The position numbers were made by a program, and so were the translations under genes. The notes under the pieces are model-generated. The model did not search any database. It was not told the DNA's origin and worked only from the letters and a program-made list of their open reading frames with translations. DNA of 64,000 nucleotides, taken from NCBI GenBank assembly GCA_003327425.1, contig QOQW01000012.1:1-64000 (forward strand), written 5' to 3'. The stretch's first letter is position 1; each line of letters starts with the position of its first letter. Source of the DNA: Candidatus Ozemibacter sibiricus. Its GTDB lineage: Bacteria; Muiribacteriota; Ozemobacteria; Ozemobacterales; Ozemobacteraceae. Below are positions 36,079 to 43,996 of the stretch, in pieces.

Positions 36079-38142
36079 GTGACCGACCAATCCCGCGCTG
36101 ACGTTTTCGTCTTCACCAGCTTCCAGGGCGGCATCGGCAAGAGTTCGGCGGCGGTCCGCTTCGCTCGTGCCTTCCGGCAGAAAACCGGCCGCCGGGGTGG
36201 GCTGCTCGAGGTGAATCTGTTCGCGCCGTCCTATCTGGTGTGGCACTTCGACCTCCTCGACCGGATGAAGAACAATTTCCTGGATTTCTTCATCGGCGAT
36301 TGGGCCAACTTCGATCCGGCCGACCTCGAGGAACGGTTCACCGAACAGGATGGGCTCTTCCTCATCCCTTTCACCGGCACCCGCGACAAGGAATCCCTCA
36401 CCCCTCGCTTCTCGGTCAACGAGGGCGAACTGGTGTCGGCCTACGATCGCCTGATCGCGGCGTTCTGCAAGCGCGGCATGTTCGTCGTGGTCGACGTGTC
36501 CTTCGCCCTCACCCCGATCCCTCGGTTCCTGGTGAACCGGGCCGATCTGCTCTATTACCTGTTCGCTTCGGAAGCCCCTTCGCCGCAGTTCGCCAAGGTG
36601 TTCGCCCGGGAATATGAAACCCAACCGCACCTGTGGGCGAAGGTGCATTTCCTGCGCAACCACGTCGACCCCGAGGCGGCGAGCCACGAAGTGCACCTGT
36701 TCGACCGCGAATACCGGCTGCCCATCGCCGGCGATCCCGACGGCGAGGGAGCTGACGAGGCGCTCGACAAGGTCTTCGCCGAGATCGCCGAACACGCCAG
36801 CCAGGCCCCCGCTGCAGCCACGCCGGGCCCCGGGCGCGAGGTCGGTCCCGAGCCGATCCAGGATCACCCTCTGGTGAAAGAATATGCGGCCAATCTGCGG
36901 GCCGAGGTCGTGGCCAATCTCGAAAAACGGTTCGGGTTGAGCGACGCCGAGCTGCGCAAGAAGGTCGAACGCTATCTCGACATCGCCTTCGAACGGACCC
37001 CGCCGCCGGCGGTGCCCGGACGCAATTCCCGGGTCGAGCTGCGCAAATACCTCATCGACGAGATCCTGGGGCTCGGCCCCCTCGAAGACTTCATGCGCGA
37101 CGATGACGTCGACGAGATCATGGTCAACGGGCCCAACAAGATCTTCGTCGATCGCAACGGCAAGCTGGTTCTGACCGGCCGCACCTTCCCCAGCGCCGAC
37201 CACCTCAAGGCGGTGATCGACCGGATCCTGATGCCGGTCGGTCGCACCGTCAACGAGCGGACGCCCTACGTCGATGCCCGGCTGTCCGATGGATCGCGCG
37301 TCCATGCCATCATTCCTCCGCTCTCCCTGGTCGGGCCCATGCTCACCATCCGCAAATTCGCCAAGATCCCCTATTCGATGGAAGACCTGATCTACCGCTT
37401 CAAAACCCTGACGCCCAAGGTGGCGGAGTTCTTGAAGCTGTGCGTCCGTCTGCGACGGAATCTGGTCGTTTCGGGGGGCGCCAGCTCGGGCAAGACCACC
37501 CTGCTCAACGTGCTGTCGAACTACATCATGGCCGACGAACGGGTCATCACCATCGAGGACTCGGCCGAACTGCGGCTCACCCAGGAGAACCTGGGCCGTC
37601 TCGAAGCCCGCAGCCAGGGCCTGGAATCCAAGGCCCAGGTGACCATCCGCGACCTCGTGCGCAACTCGCTGCGCATGCGCCCCGACCGGATCGTCGTCGG
37701 CGAATGCCGGGGCGCTGAAGCCCTCGACATGCTCCAGGCGATGAACACCGGCCATGACGGCTCCCTGACCACCCTCCATGCGAACTCGTCGCGCGATGCG
37801 CTCTCGCGCCTCGAAACCATGGTGCTGATGGCGGGCGTCGATCTGCCTCTGCGCGCCATCCGTGAACAGATCGCGGGCGCGGTCAACATCATCGTGCAGA
37901 CCAACCGGCTGGCCGATGGCTCCCGGAAGATCCTCGAGGTGGTCGAGGTGACCGGCCTCGAGGATACCACCATTCAAACCCAGACCATCTATCGCTTCGA
38001 AAAGAAATGGATCGGAGAGGATGGCACCGTGGTCGGCGAGATCGCTCCTACCGGCATCGTTCCTCAGTTCATCAAACAGATGCCGGGCAATCTCGCCGAG
38101 AAGGTGGCCAACCTGTTCACCAACGAAGTCCGTACCCCGTGA
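36079..38142 (+). CDS. CpaE/MinD-like domain fused to CpaF/TadA-family secretion ATPase
   Basis: N-term VFVFTSFQGGIGKSSAAVRFARAF; C-term VVSGGASSGKTTLLNVL, RPDRIVVGECRGAEALDMLQAMNTGHDGSLTTLHANS; GTG start with RBS gaggg. Confidence 0.9.
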   Translation: MTDQSRADVFVFTSFQGGIGKSSAAVRFARAFRQKTGRRGGLLEVNLFAPSYLVWHFDLLDRMKNNFLDFFIGDWANFDPADLEERFTEQDGLFLIPFTGTRDKESLTPRFSVNEGELVSAYDRLIAAFCKRGMFVVVDVSFALTPIPRFLVNRADLLYYLFASEAPSPQFAKVFAREYETQPHLWAKVHFLRNHVDPEAASHEVHLFDREYRLPIAGDPDGEGADEALDKVFAEIAEHASQAPAAATPGPGREVGPEPIQDHPLVKEYAANLRAEVVANLEKRFGLSDAELRKKVERYLDIAFERTPPPAVPGRNSRVELRKYLIDEILGLGPLEDFMRDDDVDEIMVNGPNKIFVDRNGKLVLTGRTFPSADHLKAVIDRILMPVGRTVNERTPYVDARLSDGSRVHAIIPPLSLVGPMLTIRKFAKIPYSMEDLIYRFKTLTPKVAEFLKLCVRLRRNLVVSGGASSGKTTLLNVLSNYIMADERVITIEDSAELRLTQENLGRLEARSQGLESKAQVTIRDLVRNSLRMRPDRIVVGECRGAEALDMLQAMNTGHDGSLTTLHANSSRDALSRLETMVLMAGVDLPLRAIREQIAGAVNIIVQTNRLADGSRKILEVVEVTGLEDTTIQTQTIYRFEKKWIGEDGTVVGEIAPTGIVPQFIKQMPGNLAEKVANLFTNEVRTP

Positions 38143-38155
38143 AGGAGGTTCTGCC

Positions 38156-39709
38156 TTGAATCCCACCGTAACGATGCTGGTTCAGGTGCTCGCTCTGGTC
38201 GGAGTGGGCGTCTGCGTTTTCCTCTTCCTGGAAGAACAGATGGAAACGGCGCTGACGTCCCGCCGAGCTCGCAAAGCCGGAGCAGGTGGGACGGGGGCGC
38301 CGGGGGCCGCCACACGCCTGCTGCGCAGCGTGACCGGGGCCAGCCTCGACGATCAGTTGATCGAGGTGCTGCTGATGATCAGCTCGTCGCTGAAGGCGGG
38401 GCGCAACCTCGACCAGGCCTTCGAACTGGTGGCGATCAGTTCGCCACCGCCCATCTGCAACGAATTCCGGACCCTGGTGCAGGAACGTCGCCTCGGGGTA
38501 CCGATGGTCGAGGCCTTGACCAACCTGACCAAACGGGTGCCCAGCCCCGATCTTCGGCTGGCCGTCAACGCCACCATCTTCCAGCAGGAGACCGGTGGGA
38601 ATCTGGAAGACCTCTATCGGCAGATCGTCAGTACCGTGGCCGAGCGCAAGAAGATCGCCGGGAAGGTCCAGGCCGGGACGGCCCATGCTCGCCTGTCTGG
38701 GTCTCTGATCGCCATGGTGCCGATCGGCCTGGGCATTTTCATGTTCGCCGCCCAACCCGGCTATCTGATGCCCATGTTCCGCCACCCCTGGGGGTCGGTG
38801 GCCCTCATCGCCTCCTTCATGGCGTCGATCATCGGCATGATGTTCATCCGGCGGATGACCACGGGCCTGCTGCCCGAGGGCGGGGCGGTCGGGATCGTCC
38901 CCACCAGCGCCAGCCGCAAACGGGGCTGGTTCCTGCTGCTCCTGAGCCCGCTCACCAAGCTGCTTGGGAGCATCAATGCCTCCTTCGGCGGGAGCTTCCT
39001 CAACGCCTATCGCGAAGATATCAAATTCCTGCTGGAATCGGCCGGCCACCCCTGGGACATGGGCGTCGACGAGTTCATCGGCCTGCAGGAAACGATCGCC
39101 CTGCTGCTCGTGCTGCTGGGCATCCTCATTCCCGGCCCTGGCAATATCACGCTTTTGTGGGCCATCGGCCTGCTGGTGCTGGTGCCCATCGGGTTCCATC
39201 TGCCGCGGGTCTACCTCGGCAACCTGATCCGAACCCGGCAGCAGAACATCGAATTCGAGCTGCCCTACACCATCGACCTGTTGTCGTTGGCCATCGAGGC
39301 AGGTCTCGACCTGGTCGGCGGCATTCAGAAGATCGCGGAGAAATCCCGACCGACCGATATCGTCATCGAATTCCAGACCTTCCTGGCCGACGTCAAGATG
39401 GGCAAAAGCCTCGAAGAGGCGCTCTCCGACATGGCCGACCGGGTCCAGGTGCTGTCGTTCTTCGCCTTCGTCAGCTCGCTGATCCAGGCTCAGCGGCTGG
39501 GCGCCGAAATCGGCCCCACCCTGCGCTCCCAGGCTGAACAGATGCGCTATCAGCGCATGATCCTGGCCGAAGAGCGGGTCAACCAGCTGCCGGTCAAGCT
39601 CCTGCTGCCGCTGGTCTTCATGGTGTTCCCCGCCATCGCCGTTCTGCTGGTCGGACCGGCCATCCTGCGGCTGTCCGTCGAGATGAAGGCGGTCGGCGCC
39701 GGCCACTGA
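38156..39709 (+). CDS. TadB-like plus TadC-like (T2SF) inner-membrane platform fusion
   Basis: Two T2SSF halves: SSSLKAGRNLDQAFELV...ETGGNLEDLYRQI and SLAIEAGLDLVGGIQKIAE...LIQAQRLGAEIGPTLRSQAEQMR; TTG start after aaggagg. Confidence 0.85.
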   Translation: MNPTVTMLVQVLALVGVGVCVFLFLEEQMETALTSRRARKAGAGGTGAPGAATRLLRSVTGASLDDQLIEVLLMISSSLKAGRNLDQAFELVAISSPPPICNEFRTLVQERRLGVPMVEALTNLTKRVPSPDLRLAVNATIFQQETGGNLEDLYRQIVSTVAERKKIAGKVQAGTAHARLSGSLIAMVPIGLGIFMFAAQPGYLMPMFRHPWGSVALIASFMASIIGMMFIRRMTTGLLPEGGAVGIVPTSASRKRGWFLLLLSPLTKLLGSINASFGGSFLNAYREDIKFLLESAGHPWDMGVDEFIGLQETIALLLVLLGILIPGPGNITLLWAIGLLVLVPIGFHLPRVYLGNLIRTRQQNIEFELPYTIDLLSLAIEAGLDLVGGIQKIAEKSRPTDIVIEFQTFLADVKMGKSLEEALSDMADRVQVLSFFAFVSSLIQAQRLGAEIGPTLRSQAEQMRYQRMILAEERVNQLPVKLLLPLVFMVFPAIAVLLVGPAILRLSVEMKAVGAGH

Positions 39710-39728
39710 GCGCGGCGGCCGCGCCGCC

Positions 39729-40262
39729 ATGCCCGTCATCCTGATCAGCGCCTGCCTGATCGGTGTCCGCTGTACTTGGCGCGGAGCCGCCGCCGCTTCC
39801 GCAACGGTCGAACGCTTCCAGGCCCTGCTGGCCGGGGGCGCGGCGCGGCGGGCGATCTTCATCCCCATCTGTCCGGAGCAATTGGGGGGCCTGCCCACTC
39901 CGCGCCCGCCCGCCGAGCTGCAGGCCAGTGCGACGTTGATCCTGGCCGGGCGTGGGCAGGTGCGCACCCGGGATGGGCACGATTGTACGGCGGCCTACCT
40001 GCGGGGCGCAGAGGAAACGCGACGTCTGGCCCGGCTGACCGGGGCCGGCCTGGCCGTTCTGCGTGACCGGAGCCCCGCCTGCGGGGTCAGGGCGATCCAC
40101 GCGGGCTTCTTCACCGGGGCCTTGGCGGCGGGTCGCGGCGTGACCGCGCAGGCCCTGCGCGAGGAGGGCATCCCGCTCCTGACCGCCGAGGAGTTCCTGG
40201 CGGCCTGGCCGCCGTTCGGCGCTGGGGAATCGCCAGGGGACGGGTGGGTGTACCTCGCCTGA
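39729..40262 (+). CDS. DUF523 family protein
   Basis: MPVILISACLIGVRCTWRG...CPEQLGGLPTPRPPAEL...DRSPACGVRAIHAGFFTG. Confidence 0.88.
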   Translation: MPVILISACLIGVRCTWRGAAAASATVERFQALLAGGAARRAIFIPICPEQLGGLPTPRPPAELQASATLILAGRGQVRTRDGHDCTAAYLRGAEETRRLARLTGAGLAVLRDRSPACGVRAIHAGFFTGALAAGRGVTAQALREEGIPLLTAEEFLAAWPPFGAGESPGDGWVYLA

Positions 40263-40592
40263 ACCCCCGACGGTACTGAAAGAACGCCGGCCGAAACCGC
40301 GGGCGAGCCTGGGGAGCGGCCTGGCCGCCGCGCCGTGCCGGCCAGACGCTGCCGAACCGTCCCGCGCCACATCGAACCAATGCTGATGCGCTTCTGGTGT
40401 TTGGAAATTCATTGTACACAAACCCGGCGGCGTCGGTTGGCGCCGAGGAATTCATCGGCAATTCAGGAAAAAATCGGCTTCTTTTCCGCACCAGAACAAT
40501 AGGCTTTCGGTACAGCGAAAAATTTTTACAGATGACCGATGTGATTCTGAGCCAAGACCATTGATGTACGCCATTTTCAGGCGAAAAAATCG

Positions 40593-40621
40593 TTGACCTG
40601 GCGGCGTCGGTCTGGTACTAT
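40593..40621 (+). promoter_or_regulatory. sigma70-like promoter
   Basis: TTGACC (40593-40598) - 17 bp - TACTAT (40616-40621), 45 bp before ATG 40666. Confidence 0.55.
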
Positions 40622-40665
40622 GTGCCCGCTGCGCAAACAGACCAGAGCTGCGATGGGGGTAGGGA

Positions 40666-41241
40666 ATGGGTCTTTTGGCATTCCTGAAAGGAATGAAGGC
40701 GGACGAACCGGGGCCTGGCACGGTCATCCTGCGCACCTCTCGAACCTGCGGCGCCTTTGGCGTGATGGTGCTGCTGGCCGGGGTGGGGGTGGCGGGCCGG
40801 GCGGCCATCTACCTTCTCCAGGGAGGCGGACTGGCGGTGACCGCCCTGGGGATGATCGTGGCAGGCGGCCTCGGGGTCGGGGGGCTGATGGTGTTGACCT
40901 ACCGCAAGTGCGTGATCATCAGCCGGAAACAGTCGAAGATCGAATACATGGAGTTCGGGGTGCTGTGCGAGAAGCGGGCGACCTACCATTTCCGCGATCT
41001 GCTCCATCTCGAACTGTGCCGGAGTTGCGAATGCCTCGGAGCTTCTCCGGTCAGTCTGTGGCGGATCAAGGCCTATGTCCGCCGGGGGGGCGGGTTCGAG
41101 GCGGTCTGTCTGTTCGAAAGCCACCGTTCGGAAGAGGTCCAGGACCAGGCCCAGCGCCTGAGTTCCTGGATCGGCACCCCGGTGTTCCAGAAAGAGGTGC
41201 CGGCCGGGTGGACGTCCTTCACGAGCCAGGTCGGTCACTAG
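40666..41241 (+). CDS. hypothetical membrane protein (two TM segments, PH-like tail)
   Basis: ORF with promoter upstream and U-tract terminator downstream; TM segments GVMVLLAGVGVAGRAAIYLL and ALGMIVAGGLGVGGLMVL. Confidence 0.68.
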   Translation: MGLLAFLKGMKADEPGPGTVILRTSRTCGAFGVMVLLAGVGVAGRAAIYLLQGGGLAVTALGMIVAGGLGVGGLMVLTYRKCVIISRKQSKIEYMEFGVLCEKRATYHFRDLLHLELCRSCECLGASPVSLWRIKAYVRRGGGFEAVCLFESHRSEEVQDQAQRLSSWIGTPVFQKEVPAGWTSFTSQVGH

Positions 41242-41264
41242 ATCCGCCTGCTTGTTCATTGCTC

Positions 41265-41298
41265 CCGGGCCAGGATTGTCCACGGCCCGGTTTTTTTT
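41265..41298 (+). terminator. rho-independent terminator
   Basis: CCGGGCC-aggattgtccac-GGCCCGG then TTTTTTTT. Confidence 0.88.
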
Positions 41299-41381
41299 CG
41301 AGGCCGGTCACGAGGGCGGTCGTCGGCCCCTGACCCGGGGCTGCCAGCCGAGAACGAGCGAGCTGACCCGCCCGAGCTACG

Positions 41382-41417
41382 AAAAAAAGGGAAGCCAGGG
41401 CCGGCGCGGCCCTGGCT
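41382..41417 (-). terminator. rho-independent terminator for minus-strand SLH gene
   Basis: 11-bp perfect stem AGCCAGGGCCG-gcg-CGGCCCTGGCT; minus strand continues TCCCTTTTTTTCG. Confidence 0.82.
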
Positions 41418-41480
41418 GAGCGGGAGGAAGAACCACAGCCCCCTGGCGGCCCTAGGGGCTGGTTGGTTGGTGCCGCTGGG

Positions 41481-42710
41481 TCAACGTCGCGAATAGCGGG
41501 GCTTGCGGTCGAGGATGCCGCGGATCCGCTCTTTCTTGGCTTTGATCAACGCCGCGAATTCCTCGAAATCTGAACGGGTCGCCGCTTCCTGCGCGGTCGT
41601 CGCGGTGGTCTGATCGGGGCTAGTCCGGGCCAGCCAGGCGTGGAGGATGCCGACCGTCTCGAACCAGGACAGAGGTTCATCTCCCGCCAGCCGACGATCG
41701 GCATAGCCGAGGCTGATCCCGACCTGTTCGAGGGCCGCCAGGCCGGGGATTTCGGGGCCGTTGGCCGGCACATCGAGGTAGGGGCGTTCCAGGGCCGGCG
41801 CTGGGGTGGCGCGGCTAGCCCCGGTCAGGTGTCCCATGAGGATGGCCAGATGCCGGCGCCGAGCAGGATTTGACAGGGCCTTCCGCCCCAGGAGGGGTTG
41901 GAGGTCGGCTGGAAGGGGAGGCAGGTTCCGTTTTTCGAGCAGTCCGCGGAACAGGCTTTGCAGTTCTGCCAGGGTGATGGCGGCATTGCCATCGAAGCTG
42001 GCTCCGCGCTGGACATAGGCGAAGGCTCCCGCTTCCTGCAGGGCTTGAAGCTTGGCGACCATGGGATGGTCGAGGGGAAGATCGACGAAATGGAGCGAGC
42101 CGCTGGCCTGGGATTCGCCGATGGTGGCCGCGACCATCTCATAGAATCGATAGAGGAGGGTGATGGCTTCCCGGGTGGTGATGGCCCGCGCCGCCTGGAA
42201 CGTGCCGTCAGGGTATCCGCGCAAGACCTCCCGCCGGCGCAGGTAGCCGATGGCTTTCTGATACTTGGGTGGGGGAGCGTAGTCGGGGAATCGGGTCAGG
42301 CCTTCGCCGTCGACGGTGAGCAGGCCCAGATCAGACAGATGGAGGAGGGCCCGGCAGACCGCTTCGGCCGCCAGCTTGCGCGACAGGGCTTGTTTGGGGG
42401 GGTGGGCGGCGAAAATGCCGCTCTCTTCGAGCTTGCTCTGGCTCTGACCGGCCGGGGCGCCTACCATGTGCAGGAAACCGCGCAGCAGGCGGGCGAACTC
42501 GCGCCGCGCCACGGGCGCATCGAGGAATTCCTTCCCCAGGTAATCGGGATTGTAGAGGCCCAGATCGACCGCCATGCGGACCTCGCGGGTCACCAGGCTC
42601 AGGTTCACCTGACGTGACACCGCCTGCAGAATGCCCGGTTCGAGGACGAGCAGGCCCGCGCCGAGCGCCATCAGACAGCCGAGCAGGAAGAATTGCTTGC
42701 CTTCTTTCAT
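41481..42710 (-). CDS. S-layer homology (SLH)-like domain exported protein
   Basis: Signal-anchor FFLLGCLMALGAGLLVL; SLH-like segments (AIGYLRRREVLRGYPDGTFQAARAITTREAITLLYRF). Confidence 0.72.
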   Translation of the reverse strand: MKEGKQFFLLGCLMALGAGLLVLEPGILQAVSRQVNLSLVTREVRMAVDLGLYNPDYLGKEFLDAPVARREFARLLRGFLHMVGAPAGQSQSKLEESGIFAAHPPKQALSRKLAAEAVCRALLHLSDLGLLTVDGEGLTRFPDYAPPPKYQKAIGYLRRREVLRGYPDGTFQAARAITTREAITLLYRFYEMVAATIGESQASGSLHFVDLPLDHPMVAKLQALQEAGAFAYVQRGASFDGNAAITLAELQSLFRGLLEKRNLPPLPADLQPLLGRKALSNPARRRHLAILMGHLTGASRATPAPALERPYLDVPANGPEIPGLAALEQVGISLGYADRRLAGDEPLSWFETVGILHAWLARTSPDQTTATTAQEAATRSDFEEFAALIKAKKERIRGILDRKPRYSRR

Positions 42711-42801
42711 CGATGTCTCCCTTTTTACGGTAATCGGAATATCGGCAGGAACCGTTGGGAGACGAAGGGGATCCCGTGCGGGAGGGAGGCGGTCGGTCGC
42801 G

Positions 42802-43395
42802 TCAGGCCTGACGAGAGGGAATGGGGCGCTCGGGTGGGGCCATGGTCAGGGAGAGCCAACCGCCGGCCAGCAGGCCCAGCGCCGTCAGGGAGGTCAGGTA
42901 GCCGATCCCGCCGCCCAGGACGAATCCGAGGTTGAAGGCGGCATGGCACCCCACCGCCAGCGGCAGGGATCCGACCCCTTGGGTCAGCAGGCCGCCGTTG
43001 CAGGCATGTAGAGGCACGGTGGCGAGGGCCCGAAACGCGAGCGTAGCAGGCGAAGAGGGGCCACGGGCGACGAGGAAGGCGGTCTCGGTGACACCCATCA
43101 GACCACCCGCCAGGGTGCCTGCCCCCGGCTCGGTCAGGCCGGTGGCCTGCAGCAACCACCAGCGCAGTCCTTCTTCGATGAGGGGCGCGGCCACCACCAG
43201 GACCGCCCACGAGGGCACCAGCGGCATCGCGGCCACCAGCGCCTCCAGGGCCAGAGCCGCACCCATGGTCGGCAGAGCGGCGCCGCTTCGCAGGAGCAGG
43301 GGCCGCCACCGCCCTGACCAACCACTCATTCCTGCCATCTGGGTGAGCAGGGCGACGATAAGAAGGCTGCCGATGAGGGAAAGCACCAGGGGCAT
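42802..43395 (-). CDS. PrsW/CPBP-like putative intramembrane protease
   Basis: APLIEEGLRW (EExxR), MGVTET, PLHACNGG, HAAFNLGF in multi-TM protein. Confidence 0.6.
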   Translation of the reverse strand: MPLVLSLIGSLLIVALLTQMAGMSGWSGRWRPLLLRSGAALPTMGAALALEALVAAMPLVPSWAVLVVAAPLIEEGLRWWLLQATGLTEPGAGTLAGGLMGVTETAFLVARGPSSPATLAFRALATVPLHACNGGLLTQGVGSLPLAVGCHAAFNLGFVLGGGIGYLTSLTALGLLAGGWLSLTMAPPERPIPSRQA

Positions 43396-43402
43396 GCGCC
43401 GA

Positions 43403-43927
43403 TCAGCGGTCAGGCCGCCCCGATCGGAGCGGTCCGGAGCTGGTGGCCTGAGAGGGGGTGGGGGGCGGGGAGGAGGCCGGCGGCTCGGGGCGCCAGAACC
43501 GGGACAAGGGCAGGAGGTGCCCTTGGGAGGCGTGGCGCAGGATGCGGGTGAGCCGCTGGGGCGAAGCGATCTGGTGGCCCAGCAGCCCGGCCAGCTCTCC
43601 GTCGGTGATCCAGCGGGCTTCGAGAATGGTGAGATCGCGGGGAGCGGGAGGGAGGCGGGGCGATTCTCCCTGGAAGACGAAGATCATCCGATGGTCGGTG
43701 GCGATGGCCGAATAGATGCCGATCAGGCCGCTCAGGTGGACGGGAAGACCGGTGGCCGGTCCGACCGCGGCCTGCGCCGTCGCCACCGGGTCGCCGCCGG
43801 GCGCGAGAGTTGCTCCGGGCAAGTCCCAGCAGCCAGGGTGGTCGGGGTCGCCGGTGCGGACCAGCAGGCTGGCCTCGCCAGATCGCACCAGGATCTGGAC
43901 CTGAACGAGGAAACGGGGCTCAGGCAT
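43403..43927 (-). CDS. NUDIX-fold protein with degenerate Nudix box
   Basis: SLLVRTGDPDHPGCWDLPGATLAPGGDPVATAQAAVGPATGLPVHLSGLIGIY resembles NUDIX fold but box glutamates absent. Confidence 0.68.
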   Translation of the reverse strand: MPEPRFLVQVQILVRSGEASLLVRTGDPDHPGCWDLPGATLAPGGDPVATAQAAVGPATGLPVHLSGLIGIYSAIATDHRMIFVFQGESPRLPPAPRDLTILEARWITDGELAGLLGHQIASPQRLTRILRHASQGHLLPLSRFWRPEPPASSPPPTPSQATSSGPLRSGRPDR

Positions 43928-43996
43928 GGGTTCCTCCGGGAAAATCTCCGGGGCCCTATGCTAGAATAAATCGAGACTACAGACAAGGAGCCCGAC

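Noticed and set aside
35722-38166. 814 aa minus-strand ORF
   Set aside because: Antisense to the CpaE-CpaF fusion, whose Walker and secretion ATPase motifs are unambiguous.
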